Positions 26,380 through 34,156 of a stretch of DNA of 42,605 nucleotides are shown here, in pieces (positions within the stretch are counted from its first letter, which is position 1; each line of letters opens with the position of its first letter). Below the pieces are notes generated by a model. The model saw only the letters and a program-made list of their open reading frames with translations, did not search any database and had not been told where the DNA came from. The stretch is from the NCBI GenBank assembly GCA_900543365.1, contig UQRG01000002.1, positions 1 through 42,605 on the forward strand, given 5' to 3'. Source of the stretch: an uncultured Eubacterium sp. GTDB taxonomy: Bacteria; Bacillota; Clostridia; Lachnospirales; CAG-274. The translations under genes were made by a program, and so were the position numbers.

Positions 26380-26871
26380 TTATTCTACTACATTAAGATT
26401 AGCTGATTCATCTTCTGTTAAATTATCTTTATCAATAATATTTAGATTTAAAAAGTTATTATTTTCATTTATTGTTGCTGTTTTACTATCTTCTAACCAA
26501 CCAATTTTTGCATCTACTGCTTCCCCAACAGCTCTTAAAGGCAACATAAATTTTCCGTCTACTATTTGTTGTGGTACATCAGGAGTAACAACCTTGTCAT
26601 TTACTTTAAATGTGCTTTCGCCATTTGTAAGAGTTATTTTACTATTTTTCTTTGTATTTGTTAATGTTGCAGTTTTAGTATTTGGGTTCCAGCTAACATC
26701 ATATCCCATATACTCAAAAACACCTCTAACAGGCACCATTGTTCTGCCGTCAATTATTACACCTTTGTCAGCAACTTCGTTACCATTTGAATATACTGTA
26801 ATGCTGTCATTTGCCATTGTTGGTACTGCAAACATAAGCATAGCAATTCCTGTTAAAATAAATTTTTTCAT
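26380..26871 (-). CDS. Small secreted stalk-domain protein
   Basis: The 163-residue product has a signal peptide (MKKFILTGIAMLMFAVPTMA) and one copper amine oxidase N-like domain. The paired strands are GVIIDGRTMVPVRGVFEYMG and VDGKFMLPLRAVGEAVDAKI, each followed by a TKTAT or SKTAT strand. There is no other domain, and the tail is acidic and polar. A first ATG at 26877 is only 2 nt from the GAGG site, so the second ATG at 26871, 8 nt away, is chosen. Same family as the protein at the left edge of the window; role unknown. Confidence 0.85.
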   Translation of the reverse strand: MKKFILTGIAMLMFAVPTMANDSITVYSNGNEVADKGVIIDGRTMVPVRGVFEYMGYDVSWNPNTKTATLTNTKKNSKITLTNGESTFKVNDKVVTPDVPQQIVDGKFMLPLRAVGEAVDAKIGWLEDSKTATINENNNFLNLNIIDKDNLTEDESANLNVVE

Positions 26872-26900
26872 TTTCATAACCTCACTTTTTATTAATATTA

Positions 26901-26929
26901 TTGACTTTTTATATTTGTTGTGTTATCAT
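26901..26929 (+). promoter_or_regulatory. Promoter of antisense RNA 1
   Basis: TTGACT (26901-26906), a 17-bp spacer and TATCAT (26924-26929), preceded by TGT, form a good plus-strand SigA promoter. The transcript should begin near 26936, exactly at the conserved repeat. Confidence 0.7.
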
Positions 26930-26935
26930 TTAAAT

Positions 26936-27023
26936 ACAAAAGGAACTGCCAAAGCGGTGGTTTCCTTTAAAGTGGTTTATTTAAAAATAACCGTCACTTT
27001 CCAGGGTGGGCGGTTGTTTTTTT
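26936..27023 (+). ncRNA. Putative antitoxin RNA 1
   Basis: The predicted ~88-nt RNA starts with a bulged hairpin (AGGAACTGCC with GGTGGTTTCCT, 26941-26966). It ends in a terminator in which AAAAATAACCG (26983-26993) pairs with CGGTTGTTTTT (27011-27021). Its 3' half overlaps the 3' end of the toxin frame on the other strand by about 43 nt. The 5' hairpin segment AACTGCCAAA can also pair with TTTGGCGGTT in the toxin mRNA leader. The convergent layout resembles TxpA/RatA and BsrG/SR4 of Bacillus subtilis. Confidence 0.7.
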
Positions 27024-27082
27024 ATGACAACAATAAGAGCAATGAGTAATACAATTAAATATGTATATTCAAAATATCCCAT
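26981..27082 (-). CDS. Putative type I toxin peptide 1, 33 aa
   Basis: The peptide MGYFEYTYLIVLLIALIVVI followed by KKQPPTLESDGYF has one transmembrane helix (about residues 8-20) and a charged tail, as in holin-like type I toxins of Bacillota. A perfect AGGAGGTGA ribosome site lies 5 nt before the ATG, and CCTC just upstream can pair with and mask it. A longer open frame to 27262 exists, but it has no ribosome site and would run through the promoter and leader, so the 33-residue form is chosen. Toxicity is inferred from architecture, not shown. Confidence 0.7.
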   Translation of the reverse strand: MGYFEYTYLIVLLIALIVVIKKQPPTLESDGYF

Positions 27083-27161
27083 AGTATCACCTCCTATCAA
27101 GAGGATAGAAGGAAACCAACCGCCAAACCAAAAGGCTAAAGACAGCCCTTTTGCAGAAACA

Positions 27162-27190
27162 ATTATACAATAAAAGATGAAAAAAGTAAA
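27162..27190 (-). promoter_or_regulatory. Promoter of toxin 1 mRNA
   Basis: On the minus strand TTTACT (27190-27185), a 17-bp spacer and TATAAT (27167-27162) form a promoter identical to that of copy 2. The leader would be about 70 nt long. Confidence 0.7.
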
Positions 27191-27210
27191 TAAAAAATAG
27201 GTAATAAGAA

Positions 27211-27239
27211 TTGACAATAAAAAAGAAATATGATAATAT
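27211..27239 (+). promoter_or_regulatory. Promoter of antisense RNA 2
   Basis: TTGACA (27211-27216), a 17-bp spacer and TAATAT (27234-27239) lie on the plus strand, with the transcript expected from about 27246. It is located between the two units. Confidence 0.75.
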
Positions 27240-27245
27240 GAAAAT

Positions 27246-27338
27246 ACAAAAGGAACTGCCAAAGCGGTGGTTTCCTCTTTATTGTTGGGTATTAAAAATA
27301 ACCGTCAACTTTGGTAGAGTGGGGCGGTTATTTTTTTA
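27246..27338 (+). ncRNA. Putative antitoxin RNA 2
   Basis: The predicted ~92-nt RNA has the same 5' bulged hairpin as copy 1 (27251-27276). Its terminator is formed by AAAAATAACCG (27294-27304) with CGGTTATTTTT (27325-27335). Only the last ~11 nt overlap the toxin 2 frame, so control may rely more on pairing with the mRNA leader and the 3' untranslated part. Confidence 0.7.
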
Positions 27339-27390
27339 ATATGTAGAGTATCAATAATATTAATGTTAAATAAAGAATATTATTATCCAT
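27328..27390 (-). CDS. Putative type I toxin peptide 2, 20 aa
   Basis: The frame encodes MDNNILYLTLILLILYILKK, almost entirely one hydrophobic helix with a Lys-Lys end. It has the same AGGAGGTGA ribosome site and the same leader and promoter as toxin 1, which argues strongly that so short a frame is translated. Its stop codon lies inside the terminator stem of antisense RNA 2. It is shorter than toxin 1, which continues past the Lys-Lys pair; a diverged or partly degraded paralogue is possible. Confidence 0.65.
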   Translation of the reverse strand: MDNNILYLTLILLILYILKK

Positions 27391-27470
27391 ATTAATCACC
27401 TCCTATCAAGAGGATAAGAGGAAACCAACCGCCAAACCAAAAGGCTAAAGACAGCCCTTTTGCAGAAATA

Positions 27471-27499
27471 ATTATACAATAAAAGATGAAAAAAGTAAA
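27471..27499 (-). promoter_or_regulatory. Promoter of toxin 2 mRNA
   Basis: On the minus strand TTTACT (27499-27494), a 17-bp spacer and TATAAT (27476-27471). It starts directly after the terminator of the upstream kinase gene, so the toxin is insulated from adhE transcription. Confidence 0.7.
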
Positions 27500-27500
27500 T

Positions 27501-27529
27501 AAAAAAAGGAAGACATTAAGCCTTCCTTT
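27501..27529 (-). terminator. Terminator of the adhE-kinase unit
   Basis: AAAGGAAG pairs with CTTCCTTT (27529-27522 with 27512-27505) and is followed by a run of T on the minus strand (to 27501). Confidence 0.85.
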
Positions 27530-27544
27530 AATAGTTTATAAATT

Positions 27545-28294
27545 CTATTCGTAATCTACAACATCAATCCACTTTAATAGAAACTCTCTTTCTTCCTCGT
27601 TACCTTTTACAGATTGAGAGGCAGCTACTATTGGTAACCACTGTTGTACATACTGTTTAGCCGTATCACTTTTTTTACAGAATTTATCCATATACATTTC
27701 TGCCATTTCTGTATCACCATCAAGACAGAATAAAAGGTAAGTTCTGGCAGCATCAGCACTAGCATTTCCCTGTGTTGCGTGTGACCAGTCAATTACATAA
27801 TAGTCACCAGTAGGTGATATAATTATATTACTTGGATTAAAGTCGCCGTGACATACCTTATTATGTTTAGGCATACCTTCAAGTCTAGTGTGAAGTTCGT
27901 ATCTTGTTGTAGCATCTAAATTTGTTTCATTTATTTTTCTGTTCATTTTATCTTTTAATTTAGTTAAAAGAGGTGAACGCTTAGAGTGTATCTCCATTTG
28001 AATATCAACAAATTTATCCATATACATATCAAGATTTGCCCTATCATTTTTTATAATTTCAGCAAGAGTTTTACCCTCAATATAATCCACAACTATTGAC
28101 CACTTGCCGTCAATTTTTGTTACTTCCTCAAGCTGTGGTATTTTAAGTCCTGTTTCTTCAACTCTGGCTTGATTAAGAGATTCATTTAATATATCTGACT
28201 TAGAAAAACCTTTGTCAAATTCCTTAACTACATATTTGCCTGACTTATATATTCTTTTATTGGGTCTTTCAGCTAATATTTTTTCTATCTCCAT
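27545..28294 (-). CDS. APH-family small-molecule kinase
   Basis: The 249-residue protein belongs to the aminoglycoside phosphotransferase/choline kinase-like fold. It has the catalytic-loop motif VCHGDFNPSNIII (147-159) and the metal-binding IDW (168-170). VVKEF (22-26) carries the likely ATP-binding Lys, and VVDYIEGKTL (68-77) is the hinge region. The substrate cannot be read from sequence; relatives act on antibiotics, sugars, amino-alcohols and other metabolites. It follows adhE by 18 bp, with the GGGAGG ribosome site beside the adhE stop codon, so the two are cotranscribed. Link to ethanol metabolism is by context only. It is soluble, with no signal peptide. Confidence 0.85.
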   Translation of the reverse strand: MEIEKILAERPNKRIYKSGKYVVKEFDKGFSKSDILNESLNQARVEETGLKIPQLEEVTKIDGKWSIVVDYIEGKTLAEIIKNDRANLDMYMDKFVDIQMEIHSKRSPLLTKLKDKMNRKINETNLDATTRYELHTRLEGMPKHNKVCHGDFNPSNIIISPTGDYYVIDWSHATQGNASADAARTYLLFCLDGDTEMAEMYMDKFCKKSDTAKQYVQQWLPIVAASQSVKGNEEEREFLLKWIDVVDYE

Positions 28295-28312
28295 AACAAA
28301 TTACCTCCCTTA

Positions 28313-30919
28313 TTATTTGCCATAATATGCCTTAAGGTACATTGCCTTGATTTCCTTCATTAATGGATAACGAGGGTTAGCACCTGTACACTGGTCGTCA
28401 AATGCCTGTTCTACCATATCATCAAGAGTATCAAGGAAATACTTTTCATCAACGCCGTAATCTTTAATAGTCTTTTTAATGCCAACTTTAGCCTTTAATT
28501 CTTCAATTGCTGTTATAAAGTTTTCAAGAGTTTCTTCGTCAGTTTTTCCAGTAATACCACAGAAGTTGGCACATTCAACATATCTTTCAAGTGTGTGTGG
28601 GTATTCATACTGTGAAAATGTACCCATTTTAGGTGGTACAGGATTAGCATTGTATCTCATAATCTCTGTAATAAGGAGTGCATTAGCAATACCGTGTGGC
28701 AAGTGGTGGAATGCACCAAGTTTGTGTGCCATAGAGTGGCAAACACCTAAGAAAGCATTGGCAAATGCCATACCGGCAAGAGTAGATGCATTAGCCATTT
28801 CTTCTCTTGCTTTCATATCTTTACTGCCGTTTTCATAAGCAGATGGAAGATATTTAAATATAAGTTTCATAGCTTTTAAAGCAAGACCGTCTGTGTAATC
28901 AGTAGCCATAATAGAAGCATAGGCTTCAAGAGAGTGAGTTAATGCGTCAATACCGCTGGCACTAGTAAGTCCTTTTGGCTGGTCTTTCATATTGTCGGCA
29001 TCTATAATAGCCATATTTGGTAAAAGCTCGTAGTCAGCAAGCGGATACTTTGAGCCAGTCTTTTCATCAGTAATAACAGCAAATGGAGTAACTTCAGAAC
29101 CGGTACCGGAAGAAGTTGGTACAGCCACAAAGTAAGCCTTTTCGCCCATTTTAGGGAATGTATAAATTCTTTTTCTAATATCTTGAAATCTCATTGCCAT
29201 ATCAAGGAAGTCTGCTTCTGGGTGTTCATAGAGAACCCACATAATTTTGCCGGCATCCATAGCAGAACCACCACCTAATGCAATAATAACATCAGGTTCA
29301 AAGGATTTCATAGCTTCTGCACCAGCCTTAGCACAAGCTAAGTTTGGGTCTGGAGCAACATCATAGAAACAAGTATATACAATACCCATTTCATCTAGTT
29401 TGTCTGTAATAGGCTTAGTATAGCCATTCTTATAAAGGAATGTATCTGTAACAATAAATGCTCTCTTTTTACCCATTACTGTGCCTAATTCATCAAGGGC
29501 AACTGGTAAACAGCCTTTCTTAAAATATACCTTTTCAGGAGCTCTAAACCAAAGCATATTTTCTCTCCTCTCTGCTACAGTTTTAATGTTTAACAAATGC
29601 TTTATGCCTACATTTTCTGATACGGAGTTGCCACCCCAAGAGCCACAACCAAGTGTAAGAGAAGGAGTAAGTTTAAAGTTGTATAAGTCACCAATACCAC
29701 CGTGAGATGATGGAGTATTAACAAGAATACGGCAAGTTTTCATAGCTGCTGCGTGTATAGCCATTTTTTCTTTTTCTGCTGTGTTAATATAGAGTGAAGA
29801 TGTATGACCATAGCCACCGTCAGCTACAAGTTGTTTAGCCTTTTCAATAGCATCATTAAAGTCAACTGCGTGGTACATTGCAAGAACTGGTGAAAGTTTT
29901 TCGTGAGCAAATTCTTCTGAAATATCAACAGATTTAACTTCACCTATTAATATTTTAGTATCTTCTGGAACATCAACACCGGAAAGTTTAGCAATAGTGT
30001 AAGCACTTTGACCAACAATTTTAGCATTTAAAGCACCGTTTATAATAATTGTTTTTCTGACCTTGTCAAGTTCTTCACCTTTAAGGAAGTAACAACCTCT
30101 GCGAGCAAATTCTGATTTAACATTGTCATATATATTACCAACAACAGTAACAGATTGTTCAGATGCACAAATCATACCATTATCGAAAGTTTTAGAATGA
30201 ATAATTGAGTTTACAGCAAGGGTAACATCTGCTGTGTCATCAATAATAACTGGTGTGTTACCTGCACCAACACCTAATGCTGGTTTACCTGATGAATAAG
30301 CCGCTTTAACCATACCAGGACCACCTGTTGCAAGAATAATATCAGCATTTTTCATAACTTCATTAGTAAGTTCAAGAGATGGTACATCAATCCAACCAAT
30401 AATACCCTCTGGTGCACCAGCCTTAACAGCTGCTTCAAGTACAACCTTTGCTGCTGCAATAGTGCTTTTTTTAGCTCTTGGGTGAGGACTTATTATAATA
30501 GCATTTCTGGTTTTAAGTGAAATAAGAGTCTTAAATATTGCTGTTGAGGTTGGATTTGTAGTAGGAATAACAGCAGCTATAAGACCAATAGGTTCGGCTA
30601 TTTTTTTAATACCATAAGCTGTATCTTCTTCAATAACACCACAAGTTTTAGAATTTCTGTAAGCATTGTAAATATACTCAGAAGCATAGTGATTTTTAAT
30701 AACCTTATCTTCAACAATACCCATACCAGTTTCCTCAACTGCCATTTTTGCAAGAGGTATTCTCATTTTGTTGGCTGCAATAGCTGCCTCAAAAAATATT
30801 TTGTCAACCTGTTCCTGTGTGTAAGTGGCAAAAACCTCCTGTGCCTTTTTCATAGCTTTCATTTTGGCTAATAAAGCATCAACATTGTCGATAATAGGAG
30901 TTATTTCTTTATTTTCCAT
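28313..30919 (-). CDS. adhE: Bifunctional acetaldehyde-CoA/alcohol dehydrogenase
   Basis: The 868-residue enzyme reduces acetyl-CoA to acetaldehyde and then to ethanol, using two NADH, and usually forms filaments (spirosomes). The N-terminal CoA-acylating aldehyde dehydrogenase domain (about 1-440) has Cys251 in FDNGMICASEQ and the GGPGMVKAAYSSGKPALGVG block (199-218). The C-terminal iron-dependent alcohol dehydrogenase (about 460-868) has GGGSAMDAGK (549-558) and expected iron ligands Asp658, His662, His728 and His742. Length is typical. The promoter and a Rex-like operator lie just upstream, so expression should rise when NADH is high. An APH-type kinase is cotranscribed. Confidence 0.97.
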   Translation of the reverse strand: MENKEITPIIDNVDALLAKMKAMKKAQEVFATYTQEQVDKIFFEAAIAANKMRIPLAKMAVEETGMGIVEDKVIKNHYASEYIYNAYRNSKTCGVIEEDTAYGIKKIAEPIGLIAAVIPTTNPTSTAIFKTLISLKTRNAIIISPHPRAKKSTIAAAKVVLEAAVKAGAPEGIIGWIDVPSLELTNEVMKNADIILATGGPGMVKAAYSSGKPALGVGAGNTPVIIDDTADVTLAVNSIIHSKTFDNGMICASEQSVTVVGNIYDNVKSEFARRGCYFLKGEELDKVRKTIIINGALNAKIVGQSAYTIAKLSGVDVPEDTKILIGEVKSVDISEEFAHEKLSPVLAMYHAVDFNDAIEKAKQLVADGGYGHTSSLYINTAEKEKMAIHAAAMKTCRILVNTPSSHGGIGDLYNFKLTPSLTLGCGSWGGNSVSENVGIKHLLNIKTVAERRENMLWFRAPEKVYFKKGCLPVALDELGTVMGKKRAFIVTDTFLYKNGYTKPITDKLDEMGIVYTCFYDVAPDPNLACAKAGAEAMKSFEPDVIIALGGGSAMDAGKIMWVLYEHPEADFLDMAMRFQDIRKRIYTFPKMGEKAYFVAVPTSSGTGSEVTPFAVITDEKTGSKYPLADYELLPNMAIIDADNMKDQPKGLTSASGIDALTHSLEAYASIMATDYTDGLALKAMKLIFKYLPSAYENGSKDMKAREEMANASTLAGMAFANAFLGVCHSMAHKLGAFHHLPHGIANALLITEIMRYNANPVPPKMGTFSQYEYPHTLERYVECANFCGITGKTDEETLENFITAIEELKAKVGIKKTIKDYGVDEKYFLDTLDDMVEQAFDDQCTGANPRYPLMKEIKAMYLKAYYGK

Positions 30920-30998
30920 TTGAAATCTTCCTTTCTTTTATAAACTGTGAAAAATATTATTCAACTCTCCATAGAATTAGATAATTATTTAACGAAGT

Positions 30999-31016
30999 TT
31001 GTTAATTAATTATCAA
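30999..31016. promoter_or_regulatory. Rex-like operator of adhE
   Basis: TTGTTAA-TTAA-TTATCAA matches the Rex consensus TTGTTAAnnnnTTAACAA at 13 of 14 fixed positions. It lies just downstream of the predicted adhE transcript start (about 31022), where bound Rex would block transcription. Rex control of adhE is known in several Clostridia. Confidence 0.75.
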
Positions 31017-31028
31017 ACTCATATTTAT

Positions 31029-31056
31029 AGTATATCATATTTTTTTTAAATTGCAA
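31029..31056 (-). promoter_or_regulatory. Promoter of adhE
   Basis: On the minus strand TTGCAA (31056-31051), a 16-bp spacer and TATACT (31034-31029). The mRNA leader would be about 100 nt. The rest of the 30920-31244 gap holds only the Rex-like site and the divergent promoter at 31164-31192. Confidence 0.65.
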
Positions 31057-31163
31057 GTGTTACTTTTAAAATATACATAATAATTATAAATTTTATTTGT
31101 AAAATATGTAAGAACTTGCTTTCGTTGTTTTAAAAGTGTAACTAAACTGTAAATATTAAGCCG

Positions 31164-31192
31164 TTGTATTAGACATTGATTTATGCTATAAT
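31164..31192 (+). promoter_or_regulatory. Promoter of the envelope cluster
   Basis: TTGTAT (31164-31169), a 17-bp spacer and an extended -10, TGCTATAAT (31184-31192). No clear terminator is seen between here and the window end, so the genes from 31245 onward may form one long operon. Confidence 0.7.
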
Positions 31193-31244
31193 CATTGTGT
31201 ATATGAATGTGAATACTTTATTTTAATCGGAGATGTTTTTAAAT

Positions 31245-34061
31245 ATGAATAAAAGATTTTTAAAAGGTTTAGTTAGCCTTACACTAAGCGGAGCTTTGGT
31301 TTTGAGTTCTGCTGGTATAACATCAGCTTTTGGAGCTGACACAACTGTCCTTTATGAAAAGAAAGATATTCAAACTATTGCTCAAGGTCTTACCTATGAG
31401 AAAAGTTCCAGAATGTATAAGTCTGGTTGGATGGATGTTTATGTTCTTACTGTTGATGCTAGCCAAAGTGATTTATCACTAGATGTTATTGAATCTGTTG
31501 ATAAATATGGTGGAAAGGCTACTGTTGAAAAGCTTGCTAAGGATAATGGAGTTGTAGCAGCTGTAAATGGTGACTTTTTTGGCTCAGGTACTTTAAAGTC
31601 AAGTATGGGTCAGGTAGCAGGTAATGGAGATATGATTGCTGCCCAAAATTATTACAATGGCAGCGAAAATCGTTATGCTGGTTTTTTTATAGATAGTGCT
31701 GGTGTGCCTTTTATTGATTATGTTAAATCTACTATGTCATTTTATGGACCTAGCATAAGTCTTGAAATGGGTGCTAAAAATAAGGTAACTGATTTTTCTA
31801 AGCCGGTTTATTTTGATACAAGAGCAATTAAATCAACGGCTACTTTAGATGCTTACTTTAAAAATTTAACTAAAATAGTTGTTACTGACAGCAAAATTAC
31901 ATATATTTCTGCTGCTGGTGAAACTGTAGATGTTCCAGAAAATGGCTTTATTATTGTTATGAATAATGCCACTAGACAAAAGGAATTAAGTAAGTTTTCT
32001 GTTGGTATGTCAGCTGGTTTTGTTGAAAACGAAAAATTTGTTTTTAGAGAAAGTAAAAAAATATCTGATATTAACTTTGGTATAAGCGGTGGTGGTGAGC
32101 TTTTAAGAAATGGTGAGATTGTAAATAACGGTCTTATTATTGGTGAAAATGTTAACAACCCTCGTACTATGCTAGGTGTTAATAAGGATAAAAGCAAGAT
32201 TTATATTGTATGTATAGATGGTAGGAAAAATGGTAAAGGTGCTACTCACGCCGAGGCAGCCACAATAATGAAGGAATATGGTTGTTATGATGCTATTCAT
32301 TTGGACGGTGGTGGCTCTACAACTATGACTGTGCAGACTAAGGGGAAAACTTCACCGGAAGTTGTTAATGTGCCAAGTGAAGGTTCATTGAGAGCTGTTG
32401 CTAACGGTGTTGGTATAAAGGTAAATGGCGAATCTGGTGTTCCTGCCAGAGTTGAGCCTTATGTGGCTGATTCTGAGGAAAACATTATGTTTAAGGACTT
32501 TGAAAGTAAGATTTATGTCAATCTTTATGACGGCAAATTGGCTGAAATGAATGTTGATTTAGGTAAACTTTCATTTAGTTCTACATTAAAGGGTACTTGG
32601 AAAGACAATGCTTTTACACCATCTGAAACTGGTACTGGTACAATAACAGTTAATTATGGTGATATTTCAGACACTATTGATGTAACAGTTTTAAAGGGTG
32701 CATCTGCTCTAAGAGTTGGTGCAGATAAATATGCTCTTGGTACTGGCGAAAGTACTAAACTTACAGCACAGGTTATTAATAAAGATGGATATTCTATTGA
32801 TGTAGACAGCAGTAAAATAAATTGGAGTGTAAGTGACAGTTCAGTAGGTCATATTGAAAATGGTACTTTTGTAGCTGATGGTAATGGTACTTGTGTTGTA
32901 ACCGGTACTGGTTATGATGTTTCTGCTAAAATGACTATGTCTGTTGGCAAAAAGTATGTAGCTGTAAATAGTTTTGAAGCTGCTAGGGATTTAGTAATGT
33001 ATTACTATCCTGAGGGCATACAAGGCAGTGCTGAAACTGATACGCAGGTTAAATATGACGGTACTTCATCTATAAGAATTGATTATAACTTTAAGGCTAA
33101 CCAGACTACAACACAAGCTGTTTATGCTAGTCTTGAAAAAAGTCCTATTGCTTTCCCATCAGGTGTGTCAAGTTTTAGTATTTGGTACAAGGGTGACGGC
33201 AGTGATAATGGATTAAAGGCTGTTTTAAATTATGGTCAAGGTAAATCTACAGATGTTGTTATTACAGACAACTTAAAGTCTACAGAGTGGAAGCAAGCTA
33301 AAGTTGAGTTACCTGACGATGTAACTGAACCAGTTTATTTAAACAAGGTTTATGTTTATTCATTAAATACTACAGACGAAAATACAAAGGGCAGTGTGTA
33401 CTTTGACTACCTTACAACTGAAGCTCCTGCATCAGGTGGAGGCGGTACTGTTTCTACTAATATTAATGATTATATGGAGGCAGACCTTTCAACTCTTACA
33501 GGTGACTACACAACTGTTACAGCCTTTGGTACTACTAAGTACATTGGTACAGCTGGGAATAACCTTATTAACAAAATGTCAGCTGGTGCAAAAACTATGG
33601 CTTTTGTAGGTGAATCTGGTATTTCAAATACAAGTTCTGTAGCTTCTGTTATTAATCAGAATAAGTATCAAACATCTGAAAATGACAATTTTTCATTTGT
33701 TACTCTTGCTGTTTCTAATGGCAGTTTAAAGGCAGCTAGTGGTGACCAGTGGAGATATTTACAGGATTATGTTAATAGATTAAGCAAAAAGAATATTATC
33801 ATAATGATGAATCCTTATACTTGGTCAGGTATTACTGACTCAAGAGAAAGAAATGCTCTTCACGATATTCTTAAAACAGCATCAAGAAAGAGTGATAAAA
33901 ATATTGTAGTTCTTTCTTCTGCAGGTGAAACTAATTTTGTTGAAATTAAGGATGGTATAAGGTATATTAATCTTGCTGGTGTTAATGCTTCAAATCAGCA
34001 ATATATTAAGTTTATGGGTAATAATGATGAACTTTATTATGAGTTCTGTAATGTGAAATAA
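31245..34061 (+). CDS. Secreted phosphodiester glycosidase-like protein (NAGPA/DUF2233)
   Basis: The 938-residue exported protein has a signal peptide to about residue 30. An NAGPA-type phosphodiester glycosidase domain spans about 60-395, with AAVNGDFFGSG (105-115), NNPRTMLGV (304-312), KIYIVCIDGR (318-327), a GATHAEAATIM segment and HLDGGGSTTM (352-361). Members cleave sugar-phosphodiester bonds, and in bacteria often act on wall polymers or exopolysaccharide. Ig-like domains (about 405-570), a jelly-roll-like carbohydrate-binding region (about 575-720) and a C-terminal region (about 735-938) reminiscent of a calcineurin-like fold follow; these last three are tentative. ATG 31233 touches the CGGAGA ribosome site, so ATG 31245 is chosen. 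As first gene of the polysaccharide cluster it may trim or remodel the polymer. Confidence 0.82.
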   Translation: MNKRFLKGLVSLTLSGALVLSSAGITSAFGADTTVLYEKKDIQTIAQGLTYEKSSRMYKSGWMDVYVLTVDASQSDLSLDVIESVDKYGGKATVEKLAKDNGVVAAVNGDFFGSGTLKSSMGQVAGNGDMIAAQNYYNGSENRYAGFFIDSAGVPFIDYVKSTMSFYGPSISLEMGAKNKVTDFSKPVYFDTRAIKSTATLDAYFKNLTKIVVTDSKITYISAAGETVDVPENGFIIVMNNATRQKELSKFSVGMSAGFVENEKFVFRESKKISDINFGISGGGELLRNGEIVNNGLIIGENVNNPRTMLGVNKDKSKIYIVCIDGRKNGKGATHAEAATIMKEYGCYDAIHLDGGGSTTMTVQTKGKTSPEVVNVPSEGSLRAVANGVGIKVNGESGVPARVEPYVADSEENIMFKDFESKIYVNLYDGKLAEMNVDLGKLSFSSTLKGTWKDNAFTPSETGTGTITVNYGDISDTIDVTVLKGASALRVGADKYALGTGESTKLTAQVINKDGYSIDVDSSKINWSVSDSSVGHIENGTFVADGNGTCVVTGTGYDVSAKMTMSVGKKYVAVNSFEAARDLVMYYYPEGIQGSAETDTQVKYDGTSSIRIDYNFKANQTTTQAVYASLEKSPIAFPSGVSSFSIWYKGDGSDNGLKAVLNYGQGKSTDVVITDNLKSTEWKQAKVELPDDVTEPVYLNKVYVYSLNTTDENTKGSVYFDYLTTEAPASGGGGTVSTNINDYMEADLSTLTGDYTTVTAFGTTKYIGTAGNNLINKMSAGAKTMAFVGESGISNTSSVASVINQNKYQTSENDNFSFVTLAVSNGSLKAASGDQWRYLQDYVNRLSKKNIIIMMNPYTWSGITDSRERNALHDILKTASRKSDKNIVVLSSAGETNFVEIKDGIRYINLAGVNASNQQYIKFMGNNDELYYEFCNVK

Positions 34062-34156
34062 ATGATAAGTAGAGTTACCATTTTTATGTTATTATTTTAA
34101 GAAAATCTAAAGTTATAATACATTGTTACATTACAACCCAAAGAAAGGATAAAACT

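Larger units (their letters stand above)
26932..27507. repeat. Tandem duplication of a type I toxin-antitoxin-like unit
   Basis: Two units of about 290 bp lie head to tail. A 35-bp block (26932-26966 and 27242-27276) is identical. A second block of about 110 bp (27087-27197 and 27396-27507) is nearly identical and covers the toxin promoter, leader and ribosome site. The parts in between, which encode the peptides, have diverged. Confidence 0.9.

Noticed and set aside
26594..27049. 151-aa plus-strand ORF
   Set aside because: It is antisense to the stalk-domain gene and runs through a promoter and an RNA gene; no ribosome site.
26981..27262. 93-aa membrane protein from the upstream ATG at 27262
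   Set aside because: No ribosome site at that ATG, and the frame crosses a promoter and leader that are conserved in copy 2 where no such long frame exists. The 33-aa start has a perfect ribosome site.
26932..27507. Insertion-sequence ends or CRISPR repeats
   Set aside because: The two repeat blocks are direct, have no transposase or target duplications, and coincide with promoters, leaders and ribosome sites of the two peptide loci.
34062..34156. Terminator between the phosphodiester glycosidase gene and the flippase
   Set aside because: No stem with T tract was found; only a lone TATAAT at 34114-34119.
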